Shown: positions 8,595-17,443, counted from the first letter of the stretch. The stretch is DNA of 64,000 nucleotides from Chitinophagales bacterium (GCA_030832085.1 JAURJU010000027.1:56027-120026), one strand, 5' to 3'. Notes: a model not told the origin generated them from the letters alone. Made by a program: numbers and translations.

Positions 8595-9272
8595 TTATTT
8601 TACAATACCCAATCTGGCAAGGTATTTGTCTACGATGAAACCCTTATCGGTTCTTGGATACTTGTCCTTTAAGATCTGATACAATTCAATGGCCACATCA
8701 GCCTTGCCGTTCATCTCGGCAAGCATCGCACCCCTGAAAAGATATTCGGAGGAGATGGCCTGGTCTTCTTCAAAGATCGTGCCTGCGTTTCTGTAATGAT
8801 TGATGGCATCGTCAGTTTTTTTCAATTCTGCATAAGCATCACCCAACAAACCTTCCGCCTTTGCTTCAACCTGCTTCGCACCATTTGAATTGAATGCTTT
8901 CAATTGATCAACGGCCTTTTGGAATTCTCCCATTTGTAAGTAGGACGCCCCAGCATAATAGTGTGCGAGGTTTGCTGCTTTTGTTCCACCATATTTGCTG
9001 ATGACCTTCAAAAATCCTGCACTGGAACCAGTTCCATTCAAGGCTATGTTGAAAGAATCTTTTCTGAAATTGTTCTCCGCGGCAAAAAGCTCTTCATTGG
9101 CTTTTTGCTCTTTTGGCAATTGGATGAAATTGGTATATCCAAGATAACCACCGACAACTACAATCACAGAAACTGCTGCGATGAGGATTTTTTTGCTGTT
9201 GGCTTCCCAGAAACCAATGGCCTTATTTGCAACATCCTGATCTGTGGTATCTACTGTTTTTTTATCTGACAT
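8595..9272 (-). CDS. YfgM-like inner-membrane TPR protein
   Basis: 225 aa with a cytosolic N-terminus of about 27 residues, one membrane span (about residues 28-46, KILIAAVSVIVVVGGYLGY) and a TPR domain (repeats around AANLAHYYAGASYLQMGEF, VEAKAEGLLGDAYAELK and EYLFRGAMLAEMNGK). This matches the TPR_21/YfgM type, ancillary proteins of the SecYEG translocon in Proteobacteria; the role in Bacteroidota is inferred from architecture only. It lies 17 bp after pdhA and one base before the LutA-like gene. Confidence 0.8.
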   Translation of the reverse strand: MSDKKTVDTTDQDVANKAIGFWEANSKKILIAAVSVIVVVGGYLGYTNFIQLPKEQKANEELFAAENNFRKDSFNIALNGTGSSAGFLKVISKYGGTKAANLAHYYAGASYLQMGEFQKAVDQLKAFNSNGAKQVEAKAEGLLGDAYAELKKTDDAINHYRNAGTIFEEDQAISSEYLFRGAMLAEMNGKADVAIELYQILKDKYPRTDKGFIVDKYLARLGIVK

Positions 9273-9289
9273 TTTTATGGAGTTTAAAA

Positions 9290-10285
9290 TTAATCTACGA
9301 TAAATGGATAGTCTTCTTGTTTGTATACGTCTTTCAACAATTCATTGTCATCTGGCCATGGACTTTCTTCGGCGAAACGTACACATTCCTCCACCACTTG
9401 CCTGATTCTTTCATTGATGACTTCAATTTCTGCTTCTGCAACTGAAAATTCGTTTGTGAGTTTGTTTTTACAATGGTCAATCGGATCCCTTTCCTTGTAT
9501 TCTTCTACTTCATCTTTCGAGCGGTATTTTTGGGGATCACTCATTGAATGCCCTTTGTAACGGTAAGTTTTCATCTCCAAAAGGGTTGGACCATCTCCTG
9601 CCCTTGCACGCTTGACGGCCCTTGCAACAGCTTCATGAACAGCCTCTGGACTCATGCCATCAACTTTATCTGCTGGCATGTCGTAGGCATCGGCCAATTT
9701 ATAGATATCCGTCACGTTCGAGGTTCTTTCAACTGAAGTTCCCATTGCGTAGTTGTTGTTCTCGCAGATGAAAATTACAGGCAGTTTCCAGAGCATGGCC
9801 AGGTTGAAAGTTTCATGCAGCATTCCCTGACGAGAGGCACCATCACCAAAAAAAGTCAGACTGACATTGTCAGTTCCTTTGTACTGTTCAGCAAAAGCCA
9901 ATCCCGCACCGGTTCCGATTTGTGCGCCAACTATGCCATGACCACCAAAGAAGTATTCATTTACACCAAAAAAGTGCATGCTTCCTCCTTTGCCTTTGGA
10001 ACATCCTGTTGCTTTTCCATAGAGCTCTGCCATGCATGCATTGGCGCTCATTCCCTTGGCCAATGCCAAACCATGGTCGCGGTAAGCAGTGATGAAGGGA
10101 TCTTCCTGCCTTGTTGCAGTCATGCATCCTGCAGCAAGTGCCTCCTGGCCAATATAAAGGTGACAAAAACCCCTTATTTTTTGCATTCCATACAACTGAC
10201 CTGTTTTCTCTTCAAATCTGCGGAGCAGGAGCATCATTTCATACCAATACAGGTAAGTTTCTTTTGTGAATTTAGTTGCAGCCAT
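9290..10285 (-). CDS. pdhA: Pyruvate dehydrogenase E1 component, alpha subunit
   Basis: 331 aa, normal for the alpha chain of heterotetrameric E1. The thiamine diphosphate/Mg motif begins at Gly147-Asp-Gly149 (FFGDGASRQG) and ends at ENNNYAMGT (from Glu175); GHGIVGAQIGTGAGLA and the regulatory-loop sequence YKGHSMSDPQKYR are typical. It decarboxylates pyruvate and passes the acetyl group to E2 lipoyl domains. E1-beta and E2 are not adjacent, as is common in Bacteroidota where pdhA is separate. It leads the run pdhA, YfgM-like, LutA-like, EVE; a TATATTTG -7 element is at 10318-10325. Confidence 0.95.
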   Translation of the reverse strand: MAATKFTKETYLYWYEMMLLLRRFEEKTGQLYGMQKIRGFCHLYIGQEALAAGCMTATRQEDPFITAYRDHGLALAKGMSANACMAELYGKATGCSKGKGGSMHFFGVNEYFFGGHGIVGAQIGTGAGLAFAEQYKGTDNVSLTFFGDGASRQGMLHETFNLAMLWKLPVIFICENNNYAMGTSVERTSNVTDIYKLADAYDMPADKVDGMSPEAVHEAVARAVKRARAGDGPTLLEMKTYRYKGHSMSDPQKYRSKDEVEEYKERDPIDHCKNKLTNEFSVAEAEIEVINERIRQVVEECVRFAEESPWPDDNELLKDVYKQEDYPFIVD

Positions 10286-10317
10286 AGCAGTTAATGATTC
10301 TTTTTCTTAAAGATGGG

Positions 10318-10325
10318 CAAATATA
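10318..10325 (-). promoter_or_regulatory. Putative -7 element for pdhA
   Basis: Minus-strand TATATTTG (consensus TAnnTTTG) 33 bp before the pdhA ATG, in the divergent gap to recF. No good -33 TTG at the right distance was seen. Confidence 0.35.
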
Positions 10326-10411
10326 CTGCGAAAAACACAAAATTGACCCTTTTGTCGATTCAAAACCATTAATTTTCAACACATCGTGTATTTTTACATC
10401 CTCCCTTTACC

Positions 10412-11491
10412 TTGTTCAAAATCACACATATCAAGCTTGTCCAATTCAGAAATTCGCATTCTGCCGAATTTTCTTTTGAAAGCCGTATTGCGGCTGTATG
10501 CGGGCTGAATGGTGTTGGGAAAACTAATTTGCTGGATGCCATCTATTTTCTTTGTTTTACGAAAAGTTATTTCAGCAAAACCGATGCCAACAGTGTTGAA
10601 AAAGGCAGCTTGGGTTTCAAGATTACGGGAATGTTCAGTAAAACAAACGATGAAATTCCTGTTTCGGTCATTTTACGCGAAAACAACCGGAAAGAACTGT
10701 GGGTTGACAAGGTCCAAATCTCCCCTTTTTCAAGCCATATCGGGAAATTCCCAGTCGTTTTCATTGCACCGGATGATGTGATTATGATCACAGGGGCAAG
10801 TGAAGAAAGAAGAAAGTTCATTGATACCATTCTCTGCCAGTTGGACCATGGTTATCTGGCACACTTGATTCGGTACAATAAGCACCTGCAAGACAGAAAC
10901 CGTTATTTAAAAAATGTTTCGGGTGGATTTGTGAATGATGTGCTGCTCGACGCTTTTGACGAACAGTTGATTGCTTCCGGTCAGTTCCTGCTGGAAAAAA
11001 GAAAGGTATTTCTTGAAGGGTTAACAGCCAATATTCAAGGGCTGTTTTCTTATATTTCGAGCGACAAGGAAATCCCCATGTTGACTTATGCTCCATCAAC
11101 ATCAAAAGACAACTACAAGGCTGATGTTCTAAAGGCAAGACAAAGGGACATCATGCTGCAAAGGACTTCCGTGGGTATTCACAGAGATGAGATTGAGATA
11201 CTTTTGAATGAGATGCCCTTTAAGCAGGTGGCATCACAGGGTCAAAAAAAAAGCCTGCTTTTTGCCATGAAACTTGCTGAATTCGAATCACTAAGGCTTC
11301 ATTTTGGTTACGAACCCATTTTACTGTTGGATGATATTTTCGAAAAACTTGACCAGGAAAGGTTGAAAAAACTCCTGGAATGGGTTACCATAAAGAACCA
11401 GGGGCAGGTCATCTTAACAGACACCCATCACCAAAGGGTAAGCCAGGCATTGGGTGACATTTCACTACCTTTCCAGTTGATAAACCTTTGA
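10412..11491 (+). CDS. recF: DNA replication and repair protein RecF
   Basis: 359 aa SMC-like ATPase that loads RecA at single-strand gaps with RecO and RecR. Walker A is GLNGVGKT (residues 31-38), the ABC-type signature is SQGQKKSLLFA (about residue 274), and Walker B is ILLLDDIFEKLD with Asp307-Asp308. The start is a TTG codon: the family N-terminus (MFKITHIKLVQFRNS) aligns exactly there and no ATG or GTG lies in frame within 30 bp upstream. Followed after 4 bp by the DUF721 gene, a common pairing in Bacteroidota. Confidence 0.95.
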   Translation: MFKITHIKLVQFRNSHSAEFSFESRIAAVCGLNGVGKTNLLDAIYFLCFTKSYFSKTDANSVEKGSLGFKITGMFSKTNDEIPVSVILRENNRKELWVDKVQISPFSSHIGKFPVVFIAPDDVIMITGASEERRKFIDTILCQLDHGYLAHLIRYNKHLQDRNRYLKNVSGGFVNDVLLDAFDEQLIASGQFLLEKRKVFLEGLTANIQGLFSYISSDKEIPMLTYAPSTSKDNYKADVLKARQRDIMLQRTSVGIHRDEIEILLNEMPFKQVASQGQKKSLLFAMKLAEFESLRLHFGYEPILLLDDIFEKLDQERLKKLLEWVTIKNQGQVILTDTHHQRVSQALGDISLPFQLINL

Positions 11492-11495
11492 AAAA

Positions 11496-11780
11496 ATGTC
11501 TGATGCAATTTCACTCGGCGATGCCTTGAAGAATTTCCTTGAAAAAAGCAGGATTAAAAACGACATTCAATCGCTTCAGATTGAAGCGCATTGGGCCAAT
11601 ATAATGGGTGAAGCCATTTCAAGACTTACCGACAAGATTGAAATCAGGAATGGCACACTCTTCATCTACACTGCGGTTGCGCCATTAAGGAATGAATTGG
11701 TATTTCAAAAAGCGCTGATCATTGAACGCGTCAATGAAAGTTTTGGTGAAGTGTTGGTCAGGGATGTTGTCGTTTCGTAG
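11496..11780 (+). CDS. DUF721 (DciA-like) protein
   Basis: 94 aa, the usual size for the Bacteroidota DUF721 proteins. Residues such as LGDALKNFLEKSRIK, HWANIMGEAISRLTDKI and the basic/beta segment LFIYTAVAPLRNELVF fit the KH-like DciA fold. DciA is the ancestral loader of the replicative helicase DnaB in bacteria lacking DnaC/DnaI. The gene follows recF by 4 bp and ends one base before a convergent gene. That this short version loads DnaB is inferred from the family. Confidence 0.85.
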   Translation: MSDAISLGDALKNFLEKSRIKNDIQSLQIEAHWANIMGEAISRLTDKIEIRNGTLFIYTAVAPLRNELVFQKALIIERVNESFGEVLVRDVVVS

Positions 11781-11781
11781 G

Positions 11782-12243
11782 CTAAAACGCAAACCTCACT
11801 GCCAATCCGCCCCAACCATCAAAGCCGGAGCCATCACCGAATTCAAATGATGGTTGCCAATCAAGGGAAAAGTTCAATGGTGTACCAGGTAATTTATAAT
11901 CAAGTCCAAGGACTGCATCAATCCCTATCATGGTACTTCCGTTGTAATACTTTGATCTGTAAAATCCTAGGTGTGGCCCTGTGCCATAATACCATCTCAA
12001 ACCATCCAATGCACTGATTTCGTTGTGTATTTCATAAAGGACTGTAGCCCTGAATCCCTTTTTAAAAAAGGCGGCTTGGCCCTCAAAATATTTTCTTCCA
12101 TCATTACTGGTCTTGTAGGTGATTGCTCCTGGGTATAGCTTTACACCAATTGCATTGTTATAACTGTCAGAATTGTCTTGTGCATTGATGTGTTGGCTTG
12201 CTAACAAAATCAAGCATGCAACGATTGTGGATAATGATTTCAT
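11782..12243 (-). CDS. Predicted outer-membrane beta-barrel protein, unknown function
   Basis: 153 aa from the ATG at 12241-12243 (a GTG two codons upstream also fits). A signal peptide (MKSLSTIVACLILLASQHINAQ) precedes a mature part of alternating hydrophobic/polar beta strands rich in Gly, Tyr and Phe, ending in the strand GWGGLAVRFAF, whose terminal Phe is typical of outer-membrane barrels. No enzymatic motif is visible. It is convergent with the recF-DUF721 pair (one base between stops). Confidence 0.65.
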   Translation of the reverse strand: MKSLSTIVACLILLASQHINAQDNSDSYNNAIGVKLYPGAITYKTSNDGRKYFEGQAAFFKKGFRATVLYEIHNEISALDGLRWYYGTGPHLGFYRSKYYNGSTMIGIDAVLGLDYKLPGTPLNFSLDWQPSFEFGDGSGFDGWGGLAVRFAF

Positions 12244-12294
12244 GAGCACAAGTACGGAAACTTATGCTCAAAACAGGTTTAAAATCTCAAAAAC

Positions 12295-13410
12295 TTATCT
12301 TAAAATGGCTGTTTTTGCATTTTTAAAATCAGCTTTCCCCCATTTGTCCAGGATTACACCCTGTTGTATCTCGTACAATGTTGGAACAGACCTCGCAGCA
12401 GTTTTGATGGCCACAAGATCTCCTTTTAGAACTGGTACATCGATTCCAGCAGTCTTGAACAATTCCAGCAGGTTGTCTGCATCAGAAGATACAGCCAGAA
12501 TTGGTCTTTCATTTGTTTTGAGCAATGCAACAATTTCTTTGAAATCATTGAGCCATTCCTGGTTGTCATCATTGATTTTTTTTGCAAAAAGGATGTACAA
12601 CTGGCGCGGATCACTCAATATTTGGGATGTCGTGTCCAGTCCTGATGGTGTGATGATGGCAAAATCCTTGATGGCTGGTTTCGCATTGCCTTCCCGGATG
12701 AGTTTGTCATAACGCTTCACAAAAACATAATCACTGTCGTTGAAATCAGCGGGAAAGTGTTCTGCATCAAATTCTACTTCTTTGCCTGCATGTTGGTAAA
12801 CAAAATTGATGACGGTACTGTCTGGGATGGCCCCTGCCGGTATTTGCATTTCTTCCCTGATGTCTGCACCTTTTTTATAAGGAAGGCAATCTACCAATGG
12901 GAGATGTTTCAGCACATACAACTGAATCCAAAAAGAAAAAAATGTCACAAGTACAAGTAACATGAATGAGAGAAAAGGCTTTGCAAATGGACGTATTTTA
13001 TCCCGCTGGTAAAGCAGGAAGCCAATCATGGCAAACAACACCAAGTCCTTGTTGAAAGATTGTCTCGAAGTGAGTTTAATGCAATCTCCGAAACATCCAC
13101 ACTCTTTTATTTTCCCTGAAAAAACAGCATATCCTGTCAAAAAGGTGAAAAATACAATCAGTATGAACAACATCCAGCTGAACAACCTGAACTGCCATCC
13201 CAGAAGCACTGCAACACCGGCTATGATTTCAAAGGCAATCATAACGATGGAAAGTGAAAGGGTGTAGTCATCAAGGAATCCCATTCCCCAGATCTCAAAA
13301 AACTCCTGCATTTTATAGCTGAGTCCAAGTGGGTCATTGGCTTTTATCAATCCGCTGAATATGAACAATGTGCCAACAATGACCCTTAAAAAACCAAGTA
13401 AAAAACGCAT
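12295..13410 (-). CDS. DoxX/MauE-like membrane protein with thioredoxin-like C-terminus (BT_3928 family)
   Basis: 371 aa from the ATG at 13408-13410, chosen because it follows the DUF1599 stop by 10 bp and starts right before the first membrane span. The first 170 residues hold about five spans in DoxX/MauE arrangement, including the Cys motif KECGCFGDC seen in MauE-type redox proteins. The C-terminal 190 residues look like a periplasmic thioredoxin-like domain (RQLYILFAKKI, RSVPTLYEIQQGVILDKWG) but without a CxxC pair there. A role in thiol redox of the envelope is inference. Adjacent DUF1599 and folP genes form a neighbourhood I recall from other Bacteroidota. Confidence 0.75.
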   Translation of the reverse strand: MRFLLGFLRVIVGTLFIFSGLIKANDPLGLSYKMQEFFEIWGMGFLDDYTLSLSIVMIAFEIIAGVAVLLGWQFRLFSWMLFILIVFFTFLTGYAVFSGKIKECGCFGDCIKLTSRQSFNKDLVLFAMIGFLLYQRDKIRPFAKPFLSFMLLVLVTFFSFWIQLYVLKHLPLVDCLPYKKGADIREEMQIPAGAIPDSTVINFVYQHAGKEVEFDAEHFPADFNDSDYVFVKRYDKLIREGNAKPAIKDFAIITPSGLDTTSQILSDPRQLYILFAKKINDDNQEWLNDFKEIVALLKTNERPILAVSSDADNLLELFKTAGIDVPVLKGDLVAIKTAARSVPTLYEIQQGVILDKWGKADFKNAKTAILR

Positions 13411-13420
13411 GTAATAAAAT

Positions 13421-13981
13421 TTATGATGAGTGGCCTGGTTTACCTTCAGCAATAAGGATTAAACCAAAAATGGCATAGTTGATGATATCAACAAAGTTCG
13501 CATCAATCCCTTCGCTGATGATTGTTTTTCCATCGTTGGATAGAATTTGCCTGATACGGCTGAGTTTCATGAGTATAAGGTCGATGAAACTTTCCTGGCT
13601 CATATCACGCCAGGCCTCCCCATAATCGTGGTTTTTGTCGAGCATGGTATCTTTTGCAAACCCGATATAATGGTTGTACCTGTTTTCAACATCCTCCGGA
13701 TTCAATTCCTCCATTTCACTGTCTCCAATTGCGAGTTGGATTAAACCTATCACACCATAATTGACAATGCCCCTGAATTCACCGGTGATATCATCCCCCA
13801 CTTTTTGCACTTTTTTTTCCTGAAGCGTTCTGACCCGCATGGCTTTGATGAAAATCTGGTCTGTAATGGAAATGATGCGGAGGCATCGCCATGAAGTGCC
13901 ATAGTCGCGTGTCTTCTTGATAAAAATATCCTTACACGCATTAACGGCAAGGTCATATTGAAGGTTTGTTGCTGTGCTCAT
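13421..13981 (-). CDS. DUF1599 domain-containing protein (two repeats)
   Basis: 186 aa soluble protein built from two copies of one unit: KKTRDYGTSWRCLRI...LIFIKAMR-type in the first half (about residues 22-90) and DKNHDYGEAWRDMSQ...LILMKLSRIRQI in the second (about residues 114-180). Each unit has the conserved HDYGxxWR/RDYGxxWR core followed by a helix with Lys/Arg and later an NYGVIGL/NYAIFGL segment. The family has no proven activity; links to nucleotide metabolism have been proposed for its relatives. It heads a two-gene operon with the DoxX-like gene and is divergent from folP. Confidence 0.85.
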   Translation of the reverse strand: MSTATNLQYDLAVNACKDIFIKKTRDYGTSWRCLRIISITDQIFIKAMRVRTLQEKKVQKVGDDITGEFRGIVNYGVIGLIQLAIGDSEMEELNPEDVENRYNHYIGFAKDTMLDKNHDYGEAWRDMSQESFIDLILMKLSRIRQILSNDGKTIISEGIDANFVDIINYAIFGLILIAEGKPGHSS

Positions 13982-14077
13982 GATTGTAGATGGGATAAAA
14001 ACCCGAACAGGGTCCGGTTATTGGTTAAATTAGTCCATTTTTGCAGTACCACAAGGCAAAAATAGCAAAGAAACAAC

Positions 14078-14908
14078 ATGATTACACTAAATTCCCGGGG
14101 ACGTTATTTTGGATCGGAAAAGCCATTGATCATGGCAGTGCTCAATTGTTCACATGATTCTTTCTATGAAGCAAGCAGATCGACCCATTATCCTGAAATC
14201 TTAACAAGGATTGACGCGATGATTGACGCCGGGGCTGATATTATCGATATAGGCGGCAAAAGCACAAGACCGGGAAGTTTGGAAATAAGTGCTGAAGAGG
14301 AAATTGAGCGGATTGCTCATGCTGTTGAGTACCTGGCAGGTCACCCTTCTGGAATTTGGGGATCTATTGACACCACCAATTCCACTGTTGCCCGTTATGC
14401 CATTGAAAATGGACTGCATATCGTGAATGACATCAGCGGTGGCGAGATGGATGAACACATGGTTCCAACGGTCGCAATGCTGGGTGTGCCTTTTGTCTGT
14501 ACCCATATGCAAGGAACACCTCAAACCATGCAGGAAAATCCACAGTACACCGATGTTACAGAAGAGATTCTGTCCTTTTTTACCGATAAAATTTCCCAGT
14601 GTGCAAAGGCTGGCATCCATGACATTATCCTTGATCCAGGTTTTGGTTTTGGAAAGACACTGGACCATAATTACAGATTGGTCAGGGGCTTGGATAAAAT
14701 TGTATCAATGGGATATCCTGTATTGACAGGATTCTCTCGCAAATCTATGGTTTACAAATTGTTGGAAGGATCTCCAGAAGGAGCTTTGAATGGGACAACT
14801 GTTTTAAATACCATTGCCTTGCTGAAAGGGGCTTCAATGCTTCGTGTACACGATGTTAGAGAAGCAAGGGAAACCATAAAAATTGTTGGGAAGTTTCAAG
14901 AAGTATAA
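14078..14908 (+). CDS. folP: Dihydropteroate synthase
   Basis: 276 aa TIM-barrel enzyme joining p-aminobenzoate to dihydropterin pyrophosphate in folate synthesis. Recognisable loops: IDIGGKSTRPGS (loop 2), IDTTNSTVA, IVNDISGG, LDPGFGFGKT, TGFSRKSMVYK and LRVHDVREA. The first signature, usually close to NVTPDSF, is NCSHDSFYEAS here, a noticeable change at the pterin-side loop. The gene stands alone, divergent from DUF1599 and ended by a strong bidirectional terminator. Confidence 0.94.
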   Translation: MITLNSRGRYFGSEKPLIMAVLNCSHDSFYEASRSTHYPEILTRIDAMIDAGADIIDIGGKSTRPGSLEISAEEEIERIAHAVEYLAGHPSGIWGSIDTTNSTVARYAIENGLHIVNDISGGEMDEHMVPTVAMLGVPFVCTHMQGTPQTMQENPQYTDVTEEILSFFTDKISQCAKAGIHDIILDPGFGFGKTLDHNYRLVRGLDKIVSMGYPVLTGFSRKSMVYKLLEGSPEGALNGTTVLNTIALLKGASMLRVHDVREARETIKIVGKFQEV

Positions 14909-14942
14909 AAAAAGGAGCATGTTGAATGCTCCTTTTTTTTAT
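14907..14942. terminator. Bidirectional terminator between folP and the FKBP gene
   Basis: A 10-bp stem (14911-14920 with 14926-14935) and a 5-base loop GTTGA, flanked by an A-run on the left and eight T residues on the right, so it can serve both convergent genes. Confidence 0.9.
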
Positions 14943-15890
14943 TTATTTGCCTGCTGGAGGAGGCGGAGGAGGTGCAGCACCTTGAGGAGCTTTGGGCAAA
15001 TCCTTGACTTCCACAACTTCAATGTCAAAAATCAGGTTTTGGTTTGGTTGGATGGCGGGAGGACTTCCTTGAGGGCCATAAGCCATGCTGGAAGGGATGA
15101 ACATCTTGCCTTTTCCACCTTTCTTGAAAACCGTAATTCCTTCAAGCATGCCCTGAATGGCTCCCTCCTGCTTTGCAACAAAGAAGAAGGTATCCAGCCC
15201 ATGGGGTGAAAATTGCTTGGTAGAATCAATGTTGGAATCAAAATATTTTCCTTCAAAGCTATATCCATTGTAACGCACACCCACCAGCTGACCAGAATCG
15301 GCTTGTTTACCAGTACCCTGTTGTTCAATCTGAACATATACGCTGTTGTTGACCTTGTCTGCTTTGATGCTTTTCAATGAAAGGTATTTTTCGATGGCAG
15401 CCATTTCCTTGCCCTTGTACCTATCGATTTCGGCCTTGTAATCATCAACGGCAAAATCACGTGAGGCCCTGCCATCCTTGTTTTTGAATACAGAAAGGAT
15501 CTTGATGGTCATTTGCTGCTTATCGCCCTTTTTCATGTATGGCGGAACACCATACTGTGCGCCCTTTTGAAGGGTATCGAAAAACTGGTAACAAACAGCA
15601 CTGTCACCCACTTTCATTTTTGTGAGGAACTCAGAAAAGTCATGGAAACGGCCTACACTGTCCACCTGGTCGTAGACAGGCATGAAATCATAGGAATTCA
15701 TGACAGAAGAATCCTTGTACGTCAATTTGTACTGGAATTTTACAAAATCACCATGCTCAAGCTTTTCACCTGAACCTTCGTGGAAAATCTTGTACTCAAG
15801 ACCTGACTTTGTTTTTTCAAACCCTACATTCTTGCATGCATTGAGCATGAGGATGGATAAGGCGCTTAGCAGCAGCGTTGTTTTTTTCAT
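14943..15890 (-). CDS. FKBP-type peptidyl-prolyl isomerase lipoprotein, two FKBP domains
   Basis: 315 aa. The N-terminus has a lipoprotein signal with lipobox LNAC (Cys19). Two FKBP-like domains follow, about residues 40-135 and 200-297; the second has the better-kept FKBP features (GVRYNGYSFEGKYFDSN, EGAIQGMLEGITVFKKGGK, PSSMAYGPQGSPPAIQPNQNLIF-type end). The first lacks much of the consensus and may serve as a chaperone or dimer module. A proline-rich tail (PPPPPP) ends the protein. It probably assists folding of outer-membrane or periplasmic proteins. It follows the DHH gene by 10 bp, so the two likely share a transcript. Confidence 0.88.
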   Translation of the reverse strand: MKKTTLLLSALSILMLNACKNVGFEKTKSGLEYKIFHEGSGEKLEHGDFVKFQYKLTYKDSSVMNSYDFMPVYDQVDSVGRFHDFSEFLTKMKVGDSAVCYQFFDTLQKGAQYGVPPYMKKGDKQQMTIKILSVFKNKDGRASRDFAVDDYKAEIDRYKGKEMAAIEKYLSLKSIKADKVNNSVYVQIEQQGTGKQADSGQLVGVRYNGYSFEGKYFDSNIDSTKQFSPHGLDTFFFVAKQEGAIQGMLEGITVFKKGGKGKMFIPSSMAYGPQGSPPAIQPNQNLIFDIEVVEVKDLPKAPQGAAPPPPPPAGK

Positions 15891-15900
15891 TGTATTGTTG

Positions 15901-16905
15901 TTATGGTAAAGATGAGAATTCTTTTAATGCCTGCTTGAATTGTTTTACATTTTCTTCGATGGAATCGGTACTTCTTCCTCCTGATGCATTGTAATGACCA
16001 CCACCTGAGAAGTATTTTCGGGCAAACGTGTTGCAATCGAAGGTTTCCTTGCTGCGGAATGACCATTTCCGCTCTTCATCCCTGTCGATCAGCAAAGCCG
16101 CCATTTCTATCCCCTGAATGGACAAAGGATAATTGACCAGCCCTTCAGTGTCACCTGTTTTGATGTGAAACCGCAGGATATCGGCTTTGGGAATACAAAT
16201 CAGTGCCGTGTTGTACTCATACAATACTTCCATCCTGTTCGAAAGCACATGTCCAATGAAACGCAGCCTGTTTTCCTGGAAATTGTCGTAGGTATAGGAA
16301 TGAATTTTAGCGTGTTGAATTCCCTGCATCTGCAGTTCAGCCACCATGTGATGGACACTGGGCGTAGTGGATGCAAACCGAAAGGAACCCGTATCGGCCA
16401 TTACGCCAGCGTAGAGACAGGAAGCTATATCCTTATCGAGAAGATCCTTTTTCCCTGACAAAACAATAAAGTCATAGACCATTTCTGCAGTTGAACTTTT
16501 TTTGATGTCACTGACACCAAAATCAAAGCATTCTGTTTGTGGTTCCCTGTGGTGGTCTATCAAAACCTTCTTACAAGGAAGGTTGGTCAGCAGGGATTCC
16601 ATGTGCCTTGTTCTGCTAAAATGATTGTAATCCAGACAGAACAACCATTTTGCCGATGAAAGGTATTCATTTGCCTTGTTGTCCTTTGACTCAAAGTCGA
16701 TCACATCGGAACAGCCTGGCATCCATTTCAAAAAATCAGCCCAATTGGTTGGTGAAACCACTTTAACCGGGTAACCCTGTTTTTTAAAAAAATGGTATAA
16801 ACCAAGGGCAGAACCCATGGCATCAGGGTCAGGCTTCTGGTGCATGGTGATCACAACAGGGTCCGATGGAGACAAATGTTCAAAAACGGCGCTGATTTCT
16901 TTCAT
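15901..16905 (-). CDS. nrnA: DHH/DHHA1 family phosphoesterase (NrnA-like)
   Basis: 334 aa from the ATG at 16903-16905; this start lies 9 bp after a well-formed promoter (16915-16944), which rules out the longer frame starting at 16944. Catalytic metal motifs: [11 protein letters not shown] (His22, Asp26, Asp28), Asp92 in CLDYNH, and LIDHHRE (Asp117-His118-His119). The DHHA1 nucleotide-binding tail has [10 protein letters not shown]. NrnA-type enzymes degrade short oligoribonucleotides and dephosphorylate pAp; c-di-AMP/pApA hydrolysis is also known in the family, so exact substrate is uncertain. Divergent from ndk. Confidence 0.9.
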   Translation of the reverse strand: MKEISAVFEHLSPSDPVVITMHQKPDPDAMGSALGLYHFFKKQGYPVKVVSPTNWADFLKWMPGCSDVIDFESKDNKANEYLSSAKWLFCLDYNHFSRTRHMESLLTNLPCKKVLIDHHREPQTECFDFGVSDIKKSSTAEMVYDFIVLSGKKDLLDKDIASCLYAGVMADTGSFRFASTTPSVHHMVAELQMQGIQHAKIHSYTYDNFQENRLRFIGHVLSNRMEVLYEYNTALICIPKADILRFHIKTGDTEGLVNYPLSIQGIEMAALLIDRDEERKWSFRSKETFDCNTFARKYFSGGGHYNASGGRSTDSIEENVKQFKQALKEFSSLP

Positions 16906-16914
16906 CTTGGACAG

Positions 16915-16944
16915 CAAATGTACAATCCTGGGTGATAAAATCAA
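16915..16944 (-). promoter_or_regulatory. Promoter of the DHH phosphoesterase-FKBP unit
   Basis: On the minus strand TTG (16942-16944), a 19-bp spacer and TACATTTG (16915-16922), an exact match to the Bacteroidota consensus. The start codon follows after 9 bp, giving a very short leader. Confidence 0.65.
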
Positions 16945-16955
16945 TAAACCTTTTC

Positions 16956-16986
16956 TTGGGGCTTGGCTTCTGTTGGGCTACCTTTG
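16956..16986 (+). promoter_or_regulatory. Promoter of ndk
   Basis: TTG (16956-16958), 20-bp spacer, TACCTTTG (16979-16986), then the ndk ATG at 17007. It lies back to back with the minus-strand promoter 16915-16944, the two -33 boxes being only 11 bp apart. Confidence 0.65.
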
Positions 16987-17006
16987 CATTCCAAAAACAT
17001 GAGAAC

Positions 17007-17423
17007 ATGACCAACAAGACGTTTACAATGATCAAACCAGATGCTTTTGCAGCTGGAAACACAGGTTCAATCCTCAAGCACATCGAAGCTGCTGGCTTCA
17101 AGATTGTAGCGATGAAATTGACCAAACTCAGTGCTGAAAAGGCAGGTGAATTTTATGCAGTACACAAAGAAAGGCCCTTTTATGGTGAACTGGTTGAATT
17201 CATGAGCAGTGGCCCTATCGTTGCGGCCATTCTGGAAAAGGAAAATGCAGTTGCAGCATTCAGAACACTTATTGGTGCTACCAATCCTGCAAATGCCGAT
17301 GAAGGAACCATTCGCAAGCTGTATGCAAAATCAGTAGGTGAAAATGCAATTCATGGCAGTGACAGTGACGAGAATGCGGCCATCGAGGGAAGCTTTTTCT
17401 TCTCTGCATTTGAAAAGATCTGA
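17007..17423 (+). CDS. ndk: Nucleoside diphosphate kinase
   Basis: 138 aa, standard NDK size. The phosphohistidine is His116 in [12 protein letters not shown]; the N-terminal [13 protein letters not shown] is the family start, so I place the ATG at 17007 rather than upstream in the promoter region. It transfers the gamma phosphate between nucleoside triphosphates and diphosphates, keeping NTP/dNTP pools balanced. Single-gene unit between promoter 16956-16986 and terminator 17444-17473. Confidence 0.97.
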   Translation: MTNKTFTMIKPDAFAAGNTGSILKHIEAAGFKIVAMKLTKLSAEKAGEFYAVHKERPFYGELVEFMSSGPIVAAILEKENAVAAFRTLIGATNPANADEGTIRKLYAKSVGENAIHGSDSDENAAIEGSFFFSAFEKI

Positions 17424-17443
17424 GCAATCCATTTGAATGATAC

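Noticed and set aside
9290..10285. Acetoin dehydrogenase or branched-chain E1 alpha instead of PdhA
   Set aside because: The sequence through YKGHSMSDPQKYR and the 331-aa length fit PDH E1 alpha best, though adjacent E1 beta/E2 genes that would prove it are lacking.
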